DNA of 64,000 nt from a virus, in IMG/VR virus record IMGVR_UViG_3300046092_000062, positions 249,866-313,865 of that record; one strand, written 5' to 3'. The position numbers and the translations under genes were made by a program. Below the pieces are notes generated by a model, which did no database searches, was not told the DNA's origin, and worked only from the letters and a program-made list of their open reading frames with translations. This document shows, piece by piece, positions 32,746-40,303 of this stretch (position 1 is the first letter of the stretch; every line of letters starts with the position of its first letter).

Positions 32746-32972
32746 CGTTTGTTGAGCACAAATCTACTATCCGTGCCATTAGGCAGGGCGAAAAAGACTT
32801 TATGCTAGTAGATGGGTTTGCTACATACCCCAGGGCAATGGCGCATATCCTGCCCCAATGTCCAAACGACGTTCGAGACATGGTTAATTTTGCACTAGCA
32901 AAAGGCTACCTGCAATTGGTATCACACGTACACGACAACGAATTAATGTGGGAGAAACTAAATCATGATTGA
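32742..32972 (+). CDS. Small hypothetical protein, 76 aa
   Basis: ATGA-coupled; overlaps the following membrane protein by 8 bases. A His-rich C-terminus (LVSHVHDNELMWEKL). Not recognised. Confidence 0.5.
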   Translation: MTFVEHKSTIRAIRQGEKDFMLVDGFATYPRAMAHILPQCPNDVRDMVNFALAKGYLQLVSHVHDNELMWEKLNHD

Positions 32973-33333
32973 AGCTGCACTATTACTACTGGTCTTGTTC
33001 CAACTTAAACACTGGTACATCGACTTTGTTGACCAAGACATGGACGAAGTTAACAGCAAAGGTCATTACGGACAATGGCTAGGCATTCGTCACAGTCTTA
33101 AACACGGGATCGGTACTTACATCGCAGTGGCCTTAGTAGTTGGTGCAGAGTACTGGATCTTCGCTCTAGTTATTGCATTGTTCGACTTTGTGATCCACTA
33201 TCACACAGACTGGGCTAAAATGAACTGGGGCAATAGAGATATTCAAACTCCTGCGTTCTGGGCGCACCTGGGACTTGATCAAATGGTACATCAAGTTACC
33301 TACATACTGTTAGCTTATATGGTGTGTGCATGA
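32965..33333 (+). CDS. DUF3307-like membrane protein, 122 aa
   Basis: Three hydrophobic segments (about 3-13, 50-75 and 105-120) and the pattern of this family: LKHWYIDFVDQDM, FDFVIHYHTDWAK and LGLDQMVHQ, with conserved His/Asp pairs. Inner-membrane protein. Function of the family unknown to me. Confidence 0.65.
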   Translation: MIEAALLLLVLFQLKHWYIDFVDQDMDEVNSKGHYGQWLGIRHSLKHGIGTYIAVALVVGAEYWIFALVIALFDFVIHYHTDWAKMNWGNRDIQTPAFWAHLGLDQMVHQVTYILLAYMVCA

Positions 33334-33689
33334 TTAAGAGTGTATCTGGCGGTAATGGCATTGTAGTAGATAGTGGATACACTACTCTGCCGTTTATCGG
33401 CCAAAATTCAAACAACCCAATGCAAGGTATGCTACGTATTGCAGGCAACGACCTCCAGGTATTCGATGGATCGACTTGGATACATGTAGGCGGAGGTTAC
33501 CCGAGTATTTCATTAAATGGTGTAGCACAGTCTGCCATTAATTGGGCTCAAATGAAGATGGCCGAAGAAGAAAATCTCAAGCAGCTGGCCGCAAAGCATC
33601 CTGCGGTTGCAGATGCAGTAAACACAATCAACGAAGCATACGAAAAACTTAAAGTTATCGTTGCTCTAACAGAGGAAGAAAACAAATGA
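33330..33689 (+). CDS. Small putative virion-associated protein, 119 aa
   Basis: ATG 33330 is preferred over GTG 33324. The first 60 residues are Gly-rich and beta-like (MIKSVSGGNGIVVDSG, FDGSTWIHVGGGY), as in small tail or fibre-associated proteins. The C-terminal helix resembles that of the protein at 28856-29161. ATGA-coupled on the right. The virion role is inference. Confidence 0.45.
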   Translation: MIKSVSGGNGIVVDSGYTTLPFIGQNSNNPMQGMLRIAGNDLQVFDGSTWIHVGGGYPSISLNGVAQSAINWAQMKMAEEENLKQLAAKHPAVADAVNTINEAYEKLKVIVALTEEENK

Positions 33690-33973
33690 AAAGATGGCTA
33701 AGAAATCGACTACACCAATTCCTGTATCCATCAGATGAGATGTCACAGCCCGTTGGCACCGCAACAGCAAAGTATCATTCAGGCAACCGAATTGAAGCTT
33801 CAACTGAAATTCAATTTACAGTGTCAGCAGCACGTGGTGGTCTAATTGTATGTGTTCGCACTTACGACAAGCAACGTGACCGACATGATTTCGTCAATCA
33901 CATTATCCACGACGACGAAGATGTCGCTAAAAATGTTGCAGACATTGTGTCCGTAGAATTGATGAAGGCATAA
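33686..33973 (+). CDS. Small hypothetical protein, 95 aa (paralogue of the next)
   Basis: Shares a pattern with the next gene: IEASTEIQFTVSAARGGLIVCV then HDDEDVAKNVADIVSVELMK. Both have about 95 residues, so they look like a tandem duplication that has diverged. Not recognised. Confidence 0.5.
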   Translation: MKRWLRNRLHQFLYPSDEMSQPVGTATAKYHSGNRIEASTEIQFTVSAARGGLIVCVRTYDKQRDRHDFVNHIIHDDEDVAKNVADIVSVELMKA

Positions 33974-33974
33974 T

Positions 33975-34268
33975 ATGTCAGTAACGCAAGCAAAACTGGC
34001 CACTGCAAATCATGTTACCCTCGGTGGCCCTTACGCCATTTCAGGTGGTATGAGTGGACTAGGTATCGGTGGATCAGATCAAGTGCAACACGAATTCAAT
34101 CACGGTATTGACATTCGAGTTACTCCTGCAAATGGTGGTTATATCGTTAGCATCAGTCCACGAACTGGATACGGGCAAGTACCAGACCTACATATTGTAT
34201 CTCAGGACCAAGACTTGGGTGCAGAAATCGGCAAGATTATTACCCTAACTTGCCTTAAGAAAGAATAA
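33975..34268 (+). CDS. Small hypothetical protein, 97 aa (paralogue of the previous)
   Basis: FNHGIDIRVTPANGGYIVSI and IVSQDQDLGAEIGKIITL align with the neighbouring gene's pattern. Mainly beta in the first half, a helix at the end. A Gly-rich insertion near residue 20 is absent from the paralogue. Confidence 0.5.
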   Translation: MSVTQAKLATANHVTLGGPYAISGGMSGLGIGGSDQVQHEFNHGIDIRVTPANGGYIVSISPRTGYGQVPDLHIVSQDQDLGAEIGKIITLTCLKKE

Positions 34269-34270
34269 GA

Positions 34271-34741
34271 ATGATGACAATCGTAGCAAAGCCAGTGATT
34301 AAAAACAAGTACTGGATCGTGGAAAGCGACGGCACTAAGATTGCCACTATTCAAGCAATTGAAGAGGGCGGTGGGTACGCATACGTGCATGATGATACTC
34401 GCGAGCAATTTGCAAGTATCAAGCTAATTAGCAAAAAGTACAATATTGTATTTGATACCACTAAGCCAACCAAAACAAAGATTACACACGAAGCGTATGG
34501 ATTCCCTTGCTCCAGCAAACCATACAATCAAGTTTGGGATGTTCAACGCAAGCTGCCTATCTATAGCAAAGAGCCTAAGAGCAAGAGTTTGTATTGCGCA
34601 GGGCACTATGCAATCAAATTCAACAACACTTGGATCACAGAGTTTTGCCCCAAGAACATTACAGTTAGTCGCTACGAGCACCACGGGCCATTTGTAACTA
34701 AAACAGAAGCCACTAATAAAATTAAAGAATTAAAAGCATAA
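34271..34741 (+). CDS. Hypothetical protein, 156 aa
   Basis: Starts with two Met codons (34271 and 34274). Residues 60-130 contain aromatic and Lys-rich strands (YGFPCSSKPYNQVWDVQRKLP, SLYCAGHYAIKFNNTWI). Three Cys. I recall similar proteins from T4-like phages without a function. The stop overlaps the next start (TAATG). Confidence 0.5.
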   Translation: MMTIVAKPVIKNKYWIVESDGTKIATIQAIEEGGGYAYVHDDTREQFASIKLISKKYNIVFDTTKPTKTKITHEAYGFPCSSKPYNQVWDVQRKLPIYSKEPKSKSLYCAGHYAIKFNNTWITEFCPKNITVSRYEHHGPFVTKTEATNKIKELKA

Positions 34742-34959
34742 TGGAACAACTATCTCTGGCTATCCGTACATTTAATGATCGGGTAAAACAACTGAACCAA
34801 ACCAATGGCAAGCAAGTGGTCTTGTCTGCACAGGAAGCACGTAGCTTGCACAACGACATCTACGCATTACTTGCAAACGTTGCTGAGTTATCTGCACAAG
34901 GCGGCGCAGTAACAGACGAAGTTATCCAAATTAGTGTTGATGGTGGTGGTTTTAAATAA
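34741..34959 (+). CDS. Small hypothetical protein, 72 aa
   Basis: One long helix with a coiled-coil-like pattern (residues 5-55) and a Gly-rich tail (VDGGGFK). A typical small T4-like phage gene, not assigned. Confidence 0.5.
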   Translation: MEQLSLAIRTFNDRVKQLNQTNGKQVVLSAQEARSLHNDIYALLANVAELSAQGGAVTDEVIQISVDGGGFK

Positions 34960-34978
34960 TATACGTAGATTACTGAGA

Positions 34979-34984
34979 TAAATA
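34979..34984 (+). promoter_or_regulatory. Candidate T4-type late promoter element
   Basis: GATAAATA (34977-34984) matches TATAAATA at seven of eight bases and lies 21 bases before ATG 35006, in the short gap after 34959. It also lies in an inverted repeat (GATAA/TTATC). Confidence 0.35.
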
Positions 34985-35005
34985 TTATTATCAAGGAACT
35001 ATGAA

Positions 35006-35293
35006 ATGTCGAGACCTAAGCCAACAGTACTGTTAGAACACGTTAACAAAACCAACTACAAAAGCGATCAAGTATTAGCCAGCGAAGGCATCTGGGCGGT
35101 ATTCTACGATAGTCAGCCTATCAACTTAAAGACTAGCAATGTTTTGATCTCGTATCCGGGACCGAAATATCGTAAGAACTCTTTTAGTAATCCGGGCCAT
35201 GCAATTAACTTGGCCAAGAAACTAAACACCCTTTTTAAGACAGACAAATTTACAGTAGTTCTATTAAAAGCCGGTGACCAAGTCTACCCGTAA
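35006..35293 (+). CDS. Small conserved T4-like phage protein, 95 aa
   Basis: ATG 35006 with AAGGAA upstream. Alternating strands and helices (VLASEGIWAVFYDSQPINLK, VLISYPGPKYRKNSF). Relatives occur in T4-like phages as far as I recall; no function. The end overlaps the next gene by 20 bases. Confidence 0.5.
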   Translation: MSRPKPTVLLEHVNKTNYKSDQVLASEGIWAVFYDSQPINLKTSNVLISYPGPKYRKNSFSNPGHAINLAKKLNTLFKTDKFTVVLLKAGDQVYP

Positions 35294-35642
35294 TCCGCAA
35301 CACGATTGGTTCGTCAAGGCCGTTGTTGCTGCTGGCCTTGAGGTTAGCATGGTCGGCGATGTCACCAAGCTGTGGTGGCGTAACCCATTGAACCACAGCA
35401 GCCTACGACTAACATCAATTGGTCATACCTGGTTCACCAAGCGTTCTAAATTTCCTTCCCACCAAATTGATCTAGTGACAGGCGTAACTGGCAAGCAGAT
35501 GCTACAGTTAGAGCGTTTGTTTAAAGAACCTTACTTTATCAAATCCAATAAAAGTATTTTCCTCTATGGCGAGAGTGATGCTATAATGTTGCAGCTACAC
35601 GCAGGCAATTTAGGTCAATATTTAGATAACCTGCAAATGTAA
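35274..35642 (+). CDS. Small hypothetical protein, 122 aa, GTG start
   Basis: The best start is GTG 35274, 20 bases inside the previous gene. Basic and aromatic (KLWWRNPLNHSSLRL, HTWFTKRSKFPSH). Likely coupled to the preceding gene. Not recognised. Confidence 0.45.
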   Translation: MTKSTRNPQHDWFVKAVVAAGLEVSMVGDVTKLWWRNPLNHSSLRLTSIGHTWFTKRSKFPSHQIDLVTGVTGKQMLQLERLFKEPYFIKSNKSIFLYGESDAIMLQLHAGNLGQYLDNLQM

Positions 35643-35655
35643 TACTTTAGTGTAA

Positions 35656-35684
35656 TTGACACAATAAGAAATTCCCGTTATAAT
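35656..35684 (+). promoter_or_regulatory. Strong sigma-70-type promoter
   Basis: A perfect TTGACA (35656-35661), a 17-base spacer and a perfect TATAAT (35679-35684). The leader of about 45 bases contains a small GTAATTCG-type stem and ends in AAAAGGAAAA before ATG 35739. First of a series of strong promoters in the 35.6-40.3 kb module. Confidence 0.75.
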
Positions 35685-35738
35685 TCGACTACCTGTTTAA
35701 GTTACAGGTAATTCAATCTCTATAAAAAGGAAAATCTT

Positions 35739-36932
35739 ATGGCAACCGCCGCACCAGTCTCTACTCCTGTGCAACGCACAATCAACCGTGGAGCAAATCC
35801 GTTTGCACCAATGGTCATTCAACAAAATGTAAATATGACGCCCCAAGGCGCAGCAAATATTTACGAGCCGCTCACAGTACGTGGCGCACGGGCTCATACC
35901 AATTCTCATGTGCAGCAAGCACTAAACAATCTTCGCATTCGACTCGGCGGAGAAAAATACACCCACAAACATTTCGGTGAACTGATCTGGGCTAAAATTA
36001 GCGACCTGGACATCAACATCGAGATTCAGCGCGACGAGGATGCAGAACATCAGGCTAACGTGCTTGAACGATTTGATCCACGTATTGCAATGCCTGTGAT
36101 GGCAACCAAACTTGCAAACGGTCGTTATAGTGTGTGGGAAGGTCAACAAACTTCCTGCTTGTACTACCATTTGTATACTGCCGGTTTGATCGACGGCGAC
36201 TTCCTTGTGCAAGTAAAAGCGTTCGACGAAGACATGGAAGTACCGGGCACAGACTTGCAGGGCGAAGCTGTTGGTAACTATGGTTTCCGCCAAATTAACG
36301 GTGGTGGCCGCAAGGGCATTGATGCGTATCACTTGCATCGTAGTCGAGTTAACGGTGTACGTTTATATGCCAGCAACTTTGACGAAGACGTACAAAGCGA
36401 AGCAATCCAGTGTGCAATGGAAAAGAACAACATGTTCCCAGCAAAGGCTAGCGATGCTCGAGGGCAACTTGCAACACCGGGCATGGTAACTTACATTCAT
36501 GGTTTAAACACCATTGCAGGACATGGTACTGACATGAAGTTGTTTAAAAAGTCTATCCAGGACCTGGAGTGGGCGCTTGCGTGGCACAACAAGTACTACC
36601 CTGCTGAAAAGGGTGTAGATGGTGGTTTCATTCTTGCATTTGGTCGGTTGCATCACGCTTCGCGAACTGCTAAGACACCAGTAACATTGACCCCTGCGGT
36701 TGAGCAAGATTTGTACAATCTGTTCCGCTCTGTGTATGGATCTCCCAAGTCCTTTCACAAGGACTGTAAGTCACGCTTGGAAAAGTTCCAAGACGACAAC
36801 GGCTTGGTACGTTCATGGAGCGACGGTTGCTTGACCCCGATCCTGGTAATGGATTACTACAATCCTGCCAAGTTTGCTGGTAAACTGAGCTTGCCACAAG
36901 TGCCCGACAGCCAAAAATACGCAGGGTACTAA
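35739..36932 (+). CDS. ParB-like nuclease-fold protein, 397 aa
   Basis: Residues about 65-135 match the ParB N-terminal (sulfiredoxin-like) fold: KISDLDINIEIQRDEDAEHQANVLERFDP and GRYSVWEGQQTSCLYYHL, where a G-Q-x-x block replaces the common DGQHR. In other phages such domains bind or nick DNA or act on nucleotides; which applies here is unknown. The rest (to 397) is a helical domain without a known motif. A perfect promoter precedes it, so it is a strongly transcribed early gene. Confidence 0.6.
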   Translation: MATAAPVSTPVQRTINRGANPFAPMVIQQNVNMTPQGAANIYEPLTVRGARAHTNSHVQQALNNLRIRLGGEKYTHKHFGELIWAKISDLDINIEIQRDEDAEHQANVLERFDPRIAMPVMATKLANGRYSVWEGQQTSCLYYHLYTAGLIDGDFLVQVKAFDEDMEVPGTDLQGEAVGNYGFRQINGGGRKGIDAYHLHRSRVNGVRLYASNFDEDVQSEAIQCAMEKNNMFPAKASDARGQLATPGMVTYIHGLNTIAGHGTDMKLFKKSIQDLEWALAWHNKYYPAEKGVDGGFILAFGRLHHASRTAKTPVTLTPAVEQDLYNLFRSVYGSPKSFHKDCKSRLEKFQDDNGLVRSWSDGCLTPILVMDYYNPAKFAGKLSLPQVPDSQKYAGY

Positions 36933-36933
36933 A

Positions 36934-37293
36934 ATGACAGCGCCAAAGGTATATTACTTCTATCTTTGGCGTCATCGCTATGTTGATGACGTCACTGAAC
37001 AAATTGTCACCAGGACCTGTCTTGGTATTACAAGCAACCCAGCAAATCGAATTCACGGATACGAAGGACATGTGGGACACCCTGTAAAATTTACAGGATT
37101 GTGGTCGGGCCCAGAACGATTGATCCGCGAAATTGAAGCCAAAATCAAAAGCGATTTCCACAGCTACTTGTTTGTGGGCACAGATAACTATCGTTACGAA
37201 TGGATTGATGAGCGTATCGAGCACCAATCCGTGCATGACTGGGTTATGTGGGAAATCGAAAACAGCTACATCGGAATTACTAAGGTGATCTAA
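36934..37293 (+). CDS. GIY-YIG-like nuclease domain protein, 119 aa
   Basis: A YYFYLWR strand, CLGITSNPANRIHGY and a later IREIEAKIKSDF with Glu, then YEWI, follow the GIY-YIG order (strand, G-I-T, Arg, Glu). It resembles the T5orf172/Mug113-type subgroup. It may cut DNA, but I see only a partial signature, so confidence is moderate. It starts one base after the ParB-like gene's stop. Confidence 0.5.
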   Translation: MTAPKVYYFYLWRHRYVDDVTEQIVTRTCLGITSNPANRIHGYEGHVGHPVKFTGLWSGPERLIREIEAKIKSDFHSYLFVGTDNYRYEWIDERIEHQSVHDWVMWEIENSYIGITKVI

Positions 37294-37749
37294 ATGGAAG
37301 ACGAAGAACTAATTTTTAAACGTTTTGCAGAAGACAAGCAGGATCAAGTGCGAGCATTGGTAAACTATGCCACGCTAATGGGCTTGTCGGGTAAGGATCT
37401 TGTTAGCATCGGTGGCAAGCTAGATCGTATCAAAGCTAGTCGTGAGCGTAAACAACGTACTGCGATTGTACAAGGGTATCAAATCAAGCCCATCGGGAAG
37501 GATGCTAACAAAACCAAAGCCGAACAAGCTCGTGCAGTCAACCGACGATTCAAATTGGAAACTGCCACTGGCGCTTACTACTTTGAACAGCACTACACAG
37601 GCTGGAAGGTTACTAACCCTCGCACCAAAGTGTCTATTAGATATAACAGTGGGTACTACGAATGGGGCCGCGGTGTGATGTATGACGTGCGCGAGCGTTA
37701 CAACTTGCTAATGGACTATCATGAAGGACTGTTACAACTAAACTTCTAA
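37294..37749 (+). CDS. Basic hypothetical protein, 151 aa
   Basis: Begins directly after the previous stop. The middle (residues 40-95) is rich in Lys/Arg (DRIKASRERKQRT, ANKTKAEQARAVNRR), and the end is aromatic. Likely nucleic-acid binding; no family known. A terminator-like hairpin follows at 37769. Confidence 0.5.
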   Translation: MEDEELIFKRFAEDKQDQVRALVNYATLMGLSGKDLVSIGGKLDRIKASRERKQRTAIVQGYQIKPIGKDANKTKAEQARAVNRRFKLETATGAYYFEQHYTGWKVTNPRTKVSIRYNSGYYEWGRGVMYDVRERYNLLMDYHEGLLQLNF

Positions 37750-37768
37750 AACAGAAGTATTAGTTTTG

Positions 37769-37792
37769 GGCTGTTGCGTAATTGCAACAGCC
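37769..37792 (+). terminator. Rho-independent-like hairpin
   Basis: GGCTGTTGC (37769-37777) pairs with GCAACAGCC (37784-37792) around a six-base loop. A strong nine-base stem follows a coding end, but the downstream tract has few T residues, so termination may be partial. Confidence 0.5.
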
Positions 37793-37804
37793 TGTCGTCT
37801 TGAT

Positions 37805-37833
37805 TTGTCCGAAATGACAAATTATGGTATAAT
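37805..37833 (+). promoter_or_regulatory. Sigma-70-type promoter
   Basis: TTGTCC (37805-37810), 17 bases, TATAAT (37828-37833). The block CCGAAATGA..TATAAT.GATACATAGCA is nearly repeated at 38347-38375, so the two promoters are duplicates. AGGAG lies before ATG 37860. Confidence 0.7.
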
Positions 37834-37859
37834 AGATACATAGCAAAACAGGAGTTAGC

Positions 37860-38333
37860 ATGTTTCAAAAGTACACAGACGCACTGGCATTGATGGACGC
37901 CACAATCGCAGTCAACGATGCTGCTATTGCAGCCAATGGTGAGTATAGTACATGGTACTACAGTGATCGTGGCACAGAGATCAGTGCTCCTATTTGTACC
38001 GCATGGGACAATCTGTATACTTTTGTACACGCTAATTTTCCTGCTCCGGTTAGCTTTGGAAATTCTCCTTACGCTGATCCAGACAAAGAAAAGTATGCAG
38101 CGGATGTCAACGAAATGATTGCGATGTTTGGCAAGGATCGCGAGACTTTGGAAGAAGAATTGCGTAAGATTCCTCCTGTAATTGCAGAAGTGGCGTTTCC
38201 AGTGTACATTGCACGTCACCTCTTGCGTGATCAGCAGTTGGCAATTAGCATAAACCGTCTAACTACGTTTGACGAGTTTCATAATCGTTACGGTTACATG
38301 ATCATTGAGGGATCAGACAAGCGCCGCAAATAA
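37860..38333 (+). CDS. Hypothetical protein, 157 aa, C-terminus shared with the MoxR protein
   Basis: Helical N-terminus (DALALMDATIAVNDAAIAANG). The last 20 residues before the charged tail read TTFDEFHNRYGYMII, close to the C-terminus of the MoxR ATPase at 38802 (NFDEFHKRFGKYII). Its own strong promoter and AGGAG suggest high early expression. Possibly a partner or antagonist of the ATPase, sharing an interaction tail. No known family. Confidence 0.55.
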   Translation: MFQKYTDALALMDATIAVNDAAIAANGEYSTWYYSDRGTEISAPICTAWDNLYTFVHANFPAPVSFGNSPYADPDKEKYAADVNEMIAMFGKDRETLEEELRKIPPVIAEVAFPVYIARHLLRDQQLAISINRLTTFDEFHNRYGYMIIEGSDKRRK

Positions 38334-38346
38334 TTGTAGATTTTGG

Positions 38347-38375
38347 TTGACCCGAAATGAAAGATCGGGTATAAT
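38347..38375 (+). promoter_or_regulatory. Sigma-70-type promoter
   Basis: TTGACC (38347-38352), 17 bases, TATAAT (38370-38375). Near-duplicate of the promoter at 37805. AGGAG precedes ATG 38408. Confidence 0.75.
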
Positions 38376-38407
38376 AACTACATAGCAAAGCAAAACAGGA
38401 GTTTTAA

Positions 38408-38611
38408 ATGAGTTTCGAAAAACGTGTTCTTAACAAAGTGTCTGACATTCTGGGCACCGATACACCAGCATCGTTCACTAGCGGTACGTTGTTTGTTGTT
38501 TGCACACCACGTGATGCAGCTATGCTAGAGACTGCATTGCTCGACGTCACTAACGGTGGTGTGATTGTTAGCAAGACTCCTGCAGAGTTTGCGTTTGACT
38601 TTGTTGCTTAA
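38408..38611 (+). CDS. Small hypothetical protein, 67 aa
   Basis: Alternating strands (TLFVVCTPRDAAMLE, GGVIVSKTPAEFAF) in a compact alpha/beta pattern. It has its own promoter and AGGAG. The stop lies inside a small TGTTGC/GCAACA hairpin (38602-38619). Not recognised. Confidence 0.5.
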   Translation: MSFEKRVLNKVSDILGTDTPASFTSGTLFVVCTPRDAAMLETALLDVTNGGVIVSKTPAEFAFDFVA

Positions 38612-38634
38612 TTGCAACACAAGGCAAAAAGAGT

Positions 38635-38663
38635 TTTTCCAATAAAGAAAAGAGTGTTACAAT
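38635..38663 (+). promoter_or_regulatory. Sigma-70-type promoter (weak -35)
   Basis: TTTTCC (38635-38640), 17 bases, TACAAT (38658-38663). It starts a transcript that runs through three small hairpins before the next promoter at 38730. Confidence 0.5.
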
Positions 38664-38671
38664 ACACTCAT

Positions 38672-38750
38672 AGCAAGAAAACAACTTGCTAGCAAAGTTC
38701 AAGGGTGTTGTGTAAAAGCAACACACTATATGACAAGAAAAGACTCTTGT
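38672..38750 (+). other. Hairpin-rich leader or small RNA between two promoters
   Basis: AGCAAG/CTTGCT (38672-38690), GTGTTG/CAACAC (38705-38724) and ACAAG/CTTGT (38733-38750) are three consecutive stems in the leader of the MoxR gene. They could be a regulatory RNA or just the upstream leader. Confidence 0.3.
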
Positions 38751-38758
38751 TGTATAAT
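38730..38758 (+). promoter_or_regulatory. Sigma-70-type promoter of the MoxR gene
   Basis: ATGACA (38730-38735), 17 bases, TATAAT (38753-38758). The leader ends with AAAGGAG before ATG 38802. Confidence 0.65.
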
Positions 38759-38801
38759 AAGTTTTTAATGTGTTAGTTAGTCCATTTCAAAGGAGTTAAA
38801 A

Positions 38802-39902
38802 ATGGCAGTTACCGAGTCCCGTTCAGTCACCCCAGGTGAAGCCCGTAGCCGTGTGTTGCGAGCATTTAAAAACAAACGTCCCGTGTTTATGTGGGGCCCT
38901 CCTGGTATCGGTAAGTCCGAGCTCGTGCAAGAGCTGACTGACGAACTCGGCGGTCACATGATTGACTTGCGTTTGGGCCAGATGGAACCCACTGACATTC
39001 GTGGTATTCCTTTCTTCAACAAAGACAACGGCAAGATGGATTGGGCTCCCCCAATTGACCTGCCAGACGACGAGTTGGCTAGCCAATTCCCTGTGGTTGT
39101 TTTGTTCTTGGACGAAATGAACACTGCTGCTCCTGCTGTTCAAGCTGCTGGCTACCAGCTGATTTTGAACCGTCGCGTGGGTAAGTACGTGTTGCCTGAT
39201 AACGTTGTTATCGTGGCTGCAGGTAACCGCGAAAGCGACAAGGGTGTGAGCTACCGTATGCCAAGCCCATTGGCTAACCGTTTCGTCCACTTGGAAGTGC
39301 GTCCGGACTTCGAGTCTTGGCAGACTTGGGCTGTGGGCAAGAAAGTTCACAAGGACGTTGTGGGTTACTTGTCTTACGCCAAGCAATTCTTGTTTGACTT
39401 TGATCCAAAGTCTTCAAGCCGTGCGTTTGCTACTCCACGTACATGGAGCTTCGTGTCAGACTTCTTGTATGACGAAGAAGCAACTGACGCAGAGTTGATG
39501 GACTTGATCGCAGGTACTGTCGGCGAAGGTGTTGCTGTGCAGTTTATGGCTCACCGCAAGGTTGCTGGACAAATGCCTAACCCAACTGACATCTTGGCCG
39601 GCAAGGTCAAGGAGTTGAAGGTTAAGGAAGTGAGTGCTATGTACTCCCTGACCATTAGCATGTGCTACGAGTTGCAAGACTCGTACAAGAAGTTGGGCAA
39701 GGACAAGATGGCTGACTGGCATGCCCAGGCTGACAACTTCCTGAGCTTTATGATGGCTAACTTCACTACTGAGTTGGTTGTTATGGGTGCTCGAGTTGCG
39801 TTGACAACTTACAACCTGCCAATGGTGCCAGGCAAGATGCCGAACTTTGACGAGTTCCACAAGCGTTTTGGCAAGTACATCATCGCAGCTTCTGGCAAGT
39901 AA
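38802..39902 (+). CDS. MoxR-family AAA+ ATPase, 366 aa
   Basis: Walker A GPPGIGKS (about residues 32-39), Walker B VVVLFLDEMN, and the MoxR-type sensor and GNRESDKG and SPLANRFVHLEV segments are visible. MoxR proteins act as chaperones that insert metal or remodel partner complexes, usually with a VWA-domain protein, and one is encoded at 40304. Codon use differs from the genes further upstream (many TTG, GTG, AAG), as in the VWA gene. A perfect terminator follows. Likely a host-interaction complex (inference). Confidence 0.85.
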   Translation: MAVTESRSVTPGEARSRVLRAFKNKRPVFMWGPPGIGKSELVQELTDELGGHMIDLRLGQMEPTDIRGIPFFNKDNGKMDWAPPIDLPDDELASQFPVVVLFLDEMNTAAPAVQAAGYQLILNRRVGKYVLPDNVVIVAAGNRESDKGVSYRMPSPLANRFVHLEVRPDFESWQTWAVGKKVHKDVVGYLSYAKQFLFDFDPKSSSRAFATPRTWSFVSDFLYDEEATDAELMDLIAGTVGEGVAVQFMAHRKVAGQMPNPTDILAGKVKELKVKEVSAMYSLTISMCYELQDSYKKLGKDKMADWHAQADNFLSFMMANFTTELVVMGARVALTTYNLPMVPGKMPNFDEFHKRFGKYIIAASGK

Positions 39903-39913
39903 TTGCTGTTAAC

Positions 39914-39938
39914 AAAAAGGGGCTTAGGCCCCTTTTTT
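39914..39938 (+). terminator. Rho-independent terminator
   Basis: A stretch of A's, then GGGGC/GCCCC around TTAG (39919-39932), then six T's. A classic intrinsic terminator after the MoxR gene. Confidence 0.9.
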
Positions 39939-39942
39939 CACT

Positions 39943-40239
39943 ATGTCACATACACAATACAGTATAGTTAAGATGGACAAGCGCCATAAAGGGTTTGGCG
40001 TGTTCACCTATTACGTTGATTTCTGGAAAACAAAAGAACACCTGAGAAATCCAAGTGTGATGATGCAGGATTTCAATGCCCGTCGAGTGTGGTGTTGGGA
40101 GAACTTTGGTCCAGGACTAGAGTTGGATTACACTACATGGGGCACAGATGCAAGTTGGGCGTGGTGGCGTGATACTAGTCATATGCAACTTTACTTCGCA
40201 GATGCCAGTTTAAGTGCATACCTACTGTATTGGGACTAA
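39943..40239 (+). CDS. Small hypothetical protein, 98 aa
   Basis: The frame opens at ATG 39943, only five bases after the terminator's T tract and without a ribosome site. ATG 39973 (residue 11) is an alternative start. The protein is unusually rich in Trp (WKTK, VWCWENFG, WAWWRD), suggesting a surface interaction. Expression must come from read-through or an unseen promoter. Confidence 0.5.
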   Translation: MSHTQYSIVKMDKRHKGFGVFTYYVDFWKTKEHLRNPSVMMQDFNARRVWCWENFGPGLELDYTTWGTDASWAWWRDTSHMQLYFADASLSAYLLYWD

Positions 40240-40249
40240 AATGGTCAAC

Positions 40250-40278
40250 TTGACCAATAAAGAAAACAGTGTTATAAT
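40250..40278 (+). promoter_or_regulatory. Sigma-70-type promoter
   Basis: TTGACC (40250-40255), 17 bases, TATAAT (40273-40278), then AAAGGA before ATG 40304. Drives the VWA-domain gene and those behind it. Confidence 0.75.
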
Positions 40279-40303
40279 ACACTTAGTTTAAAAAGGAACA
40301 CAA

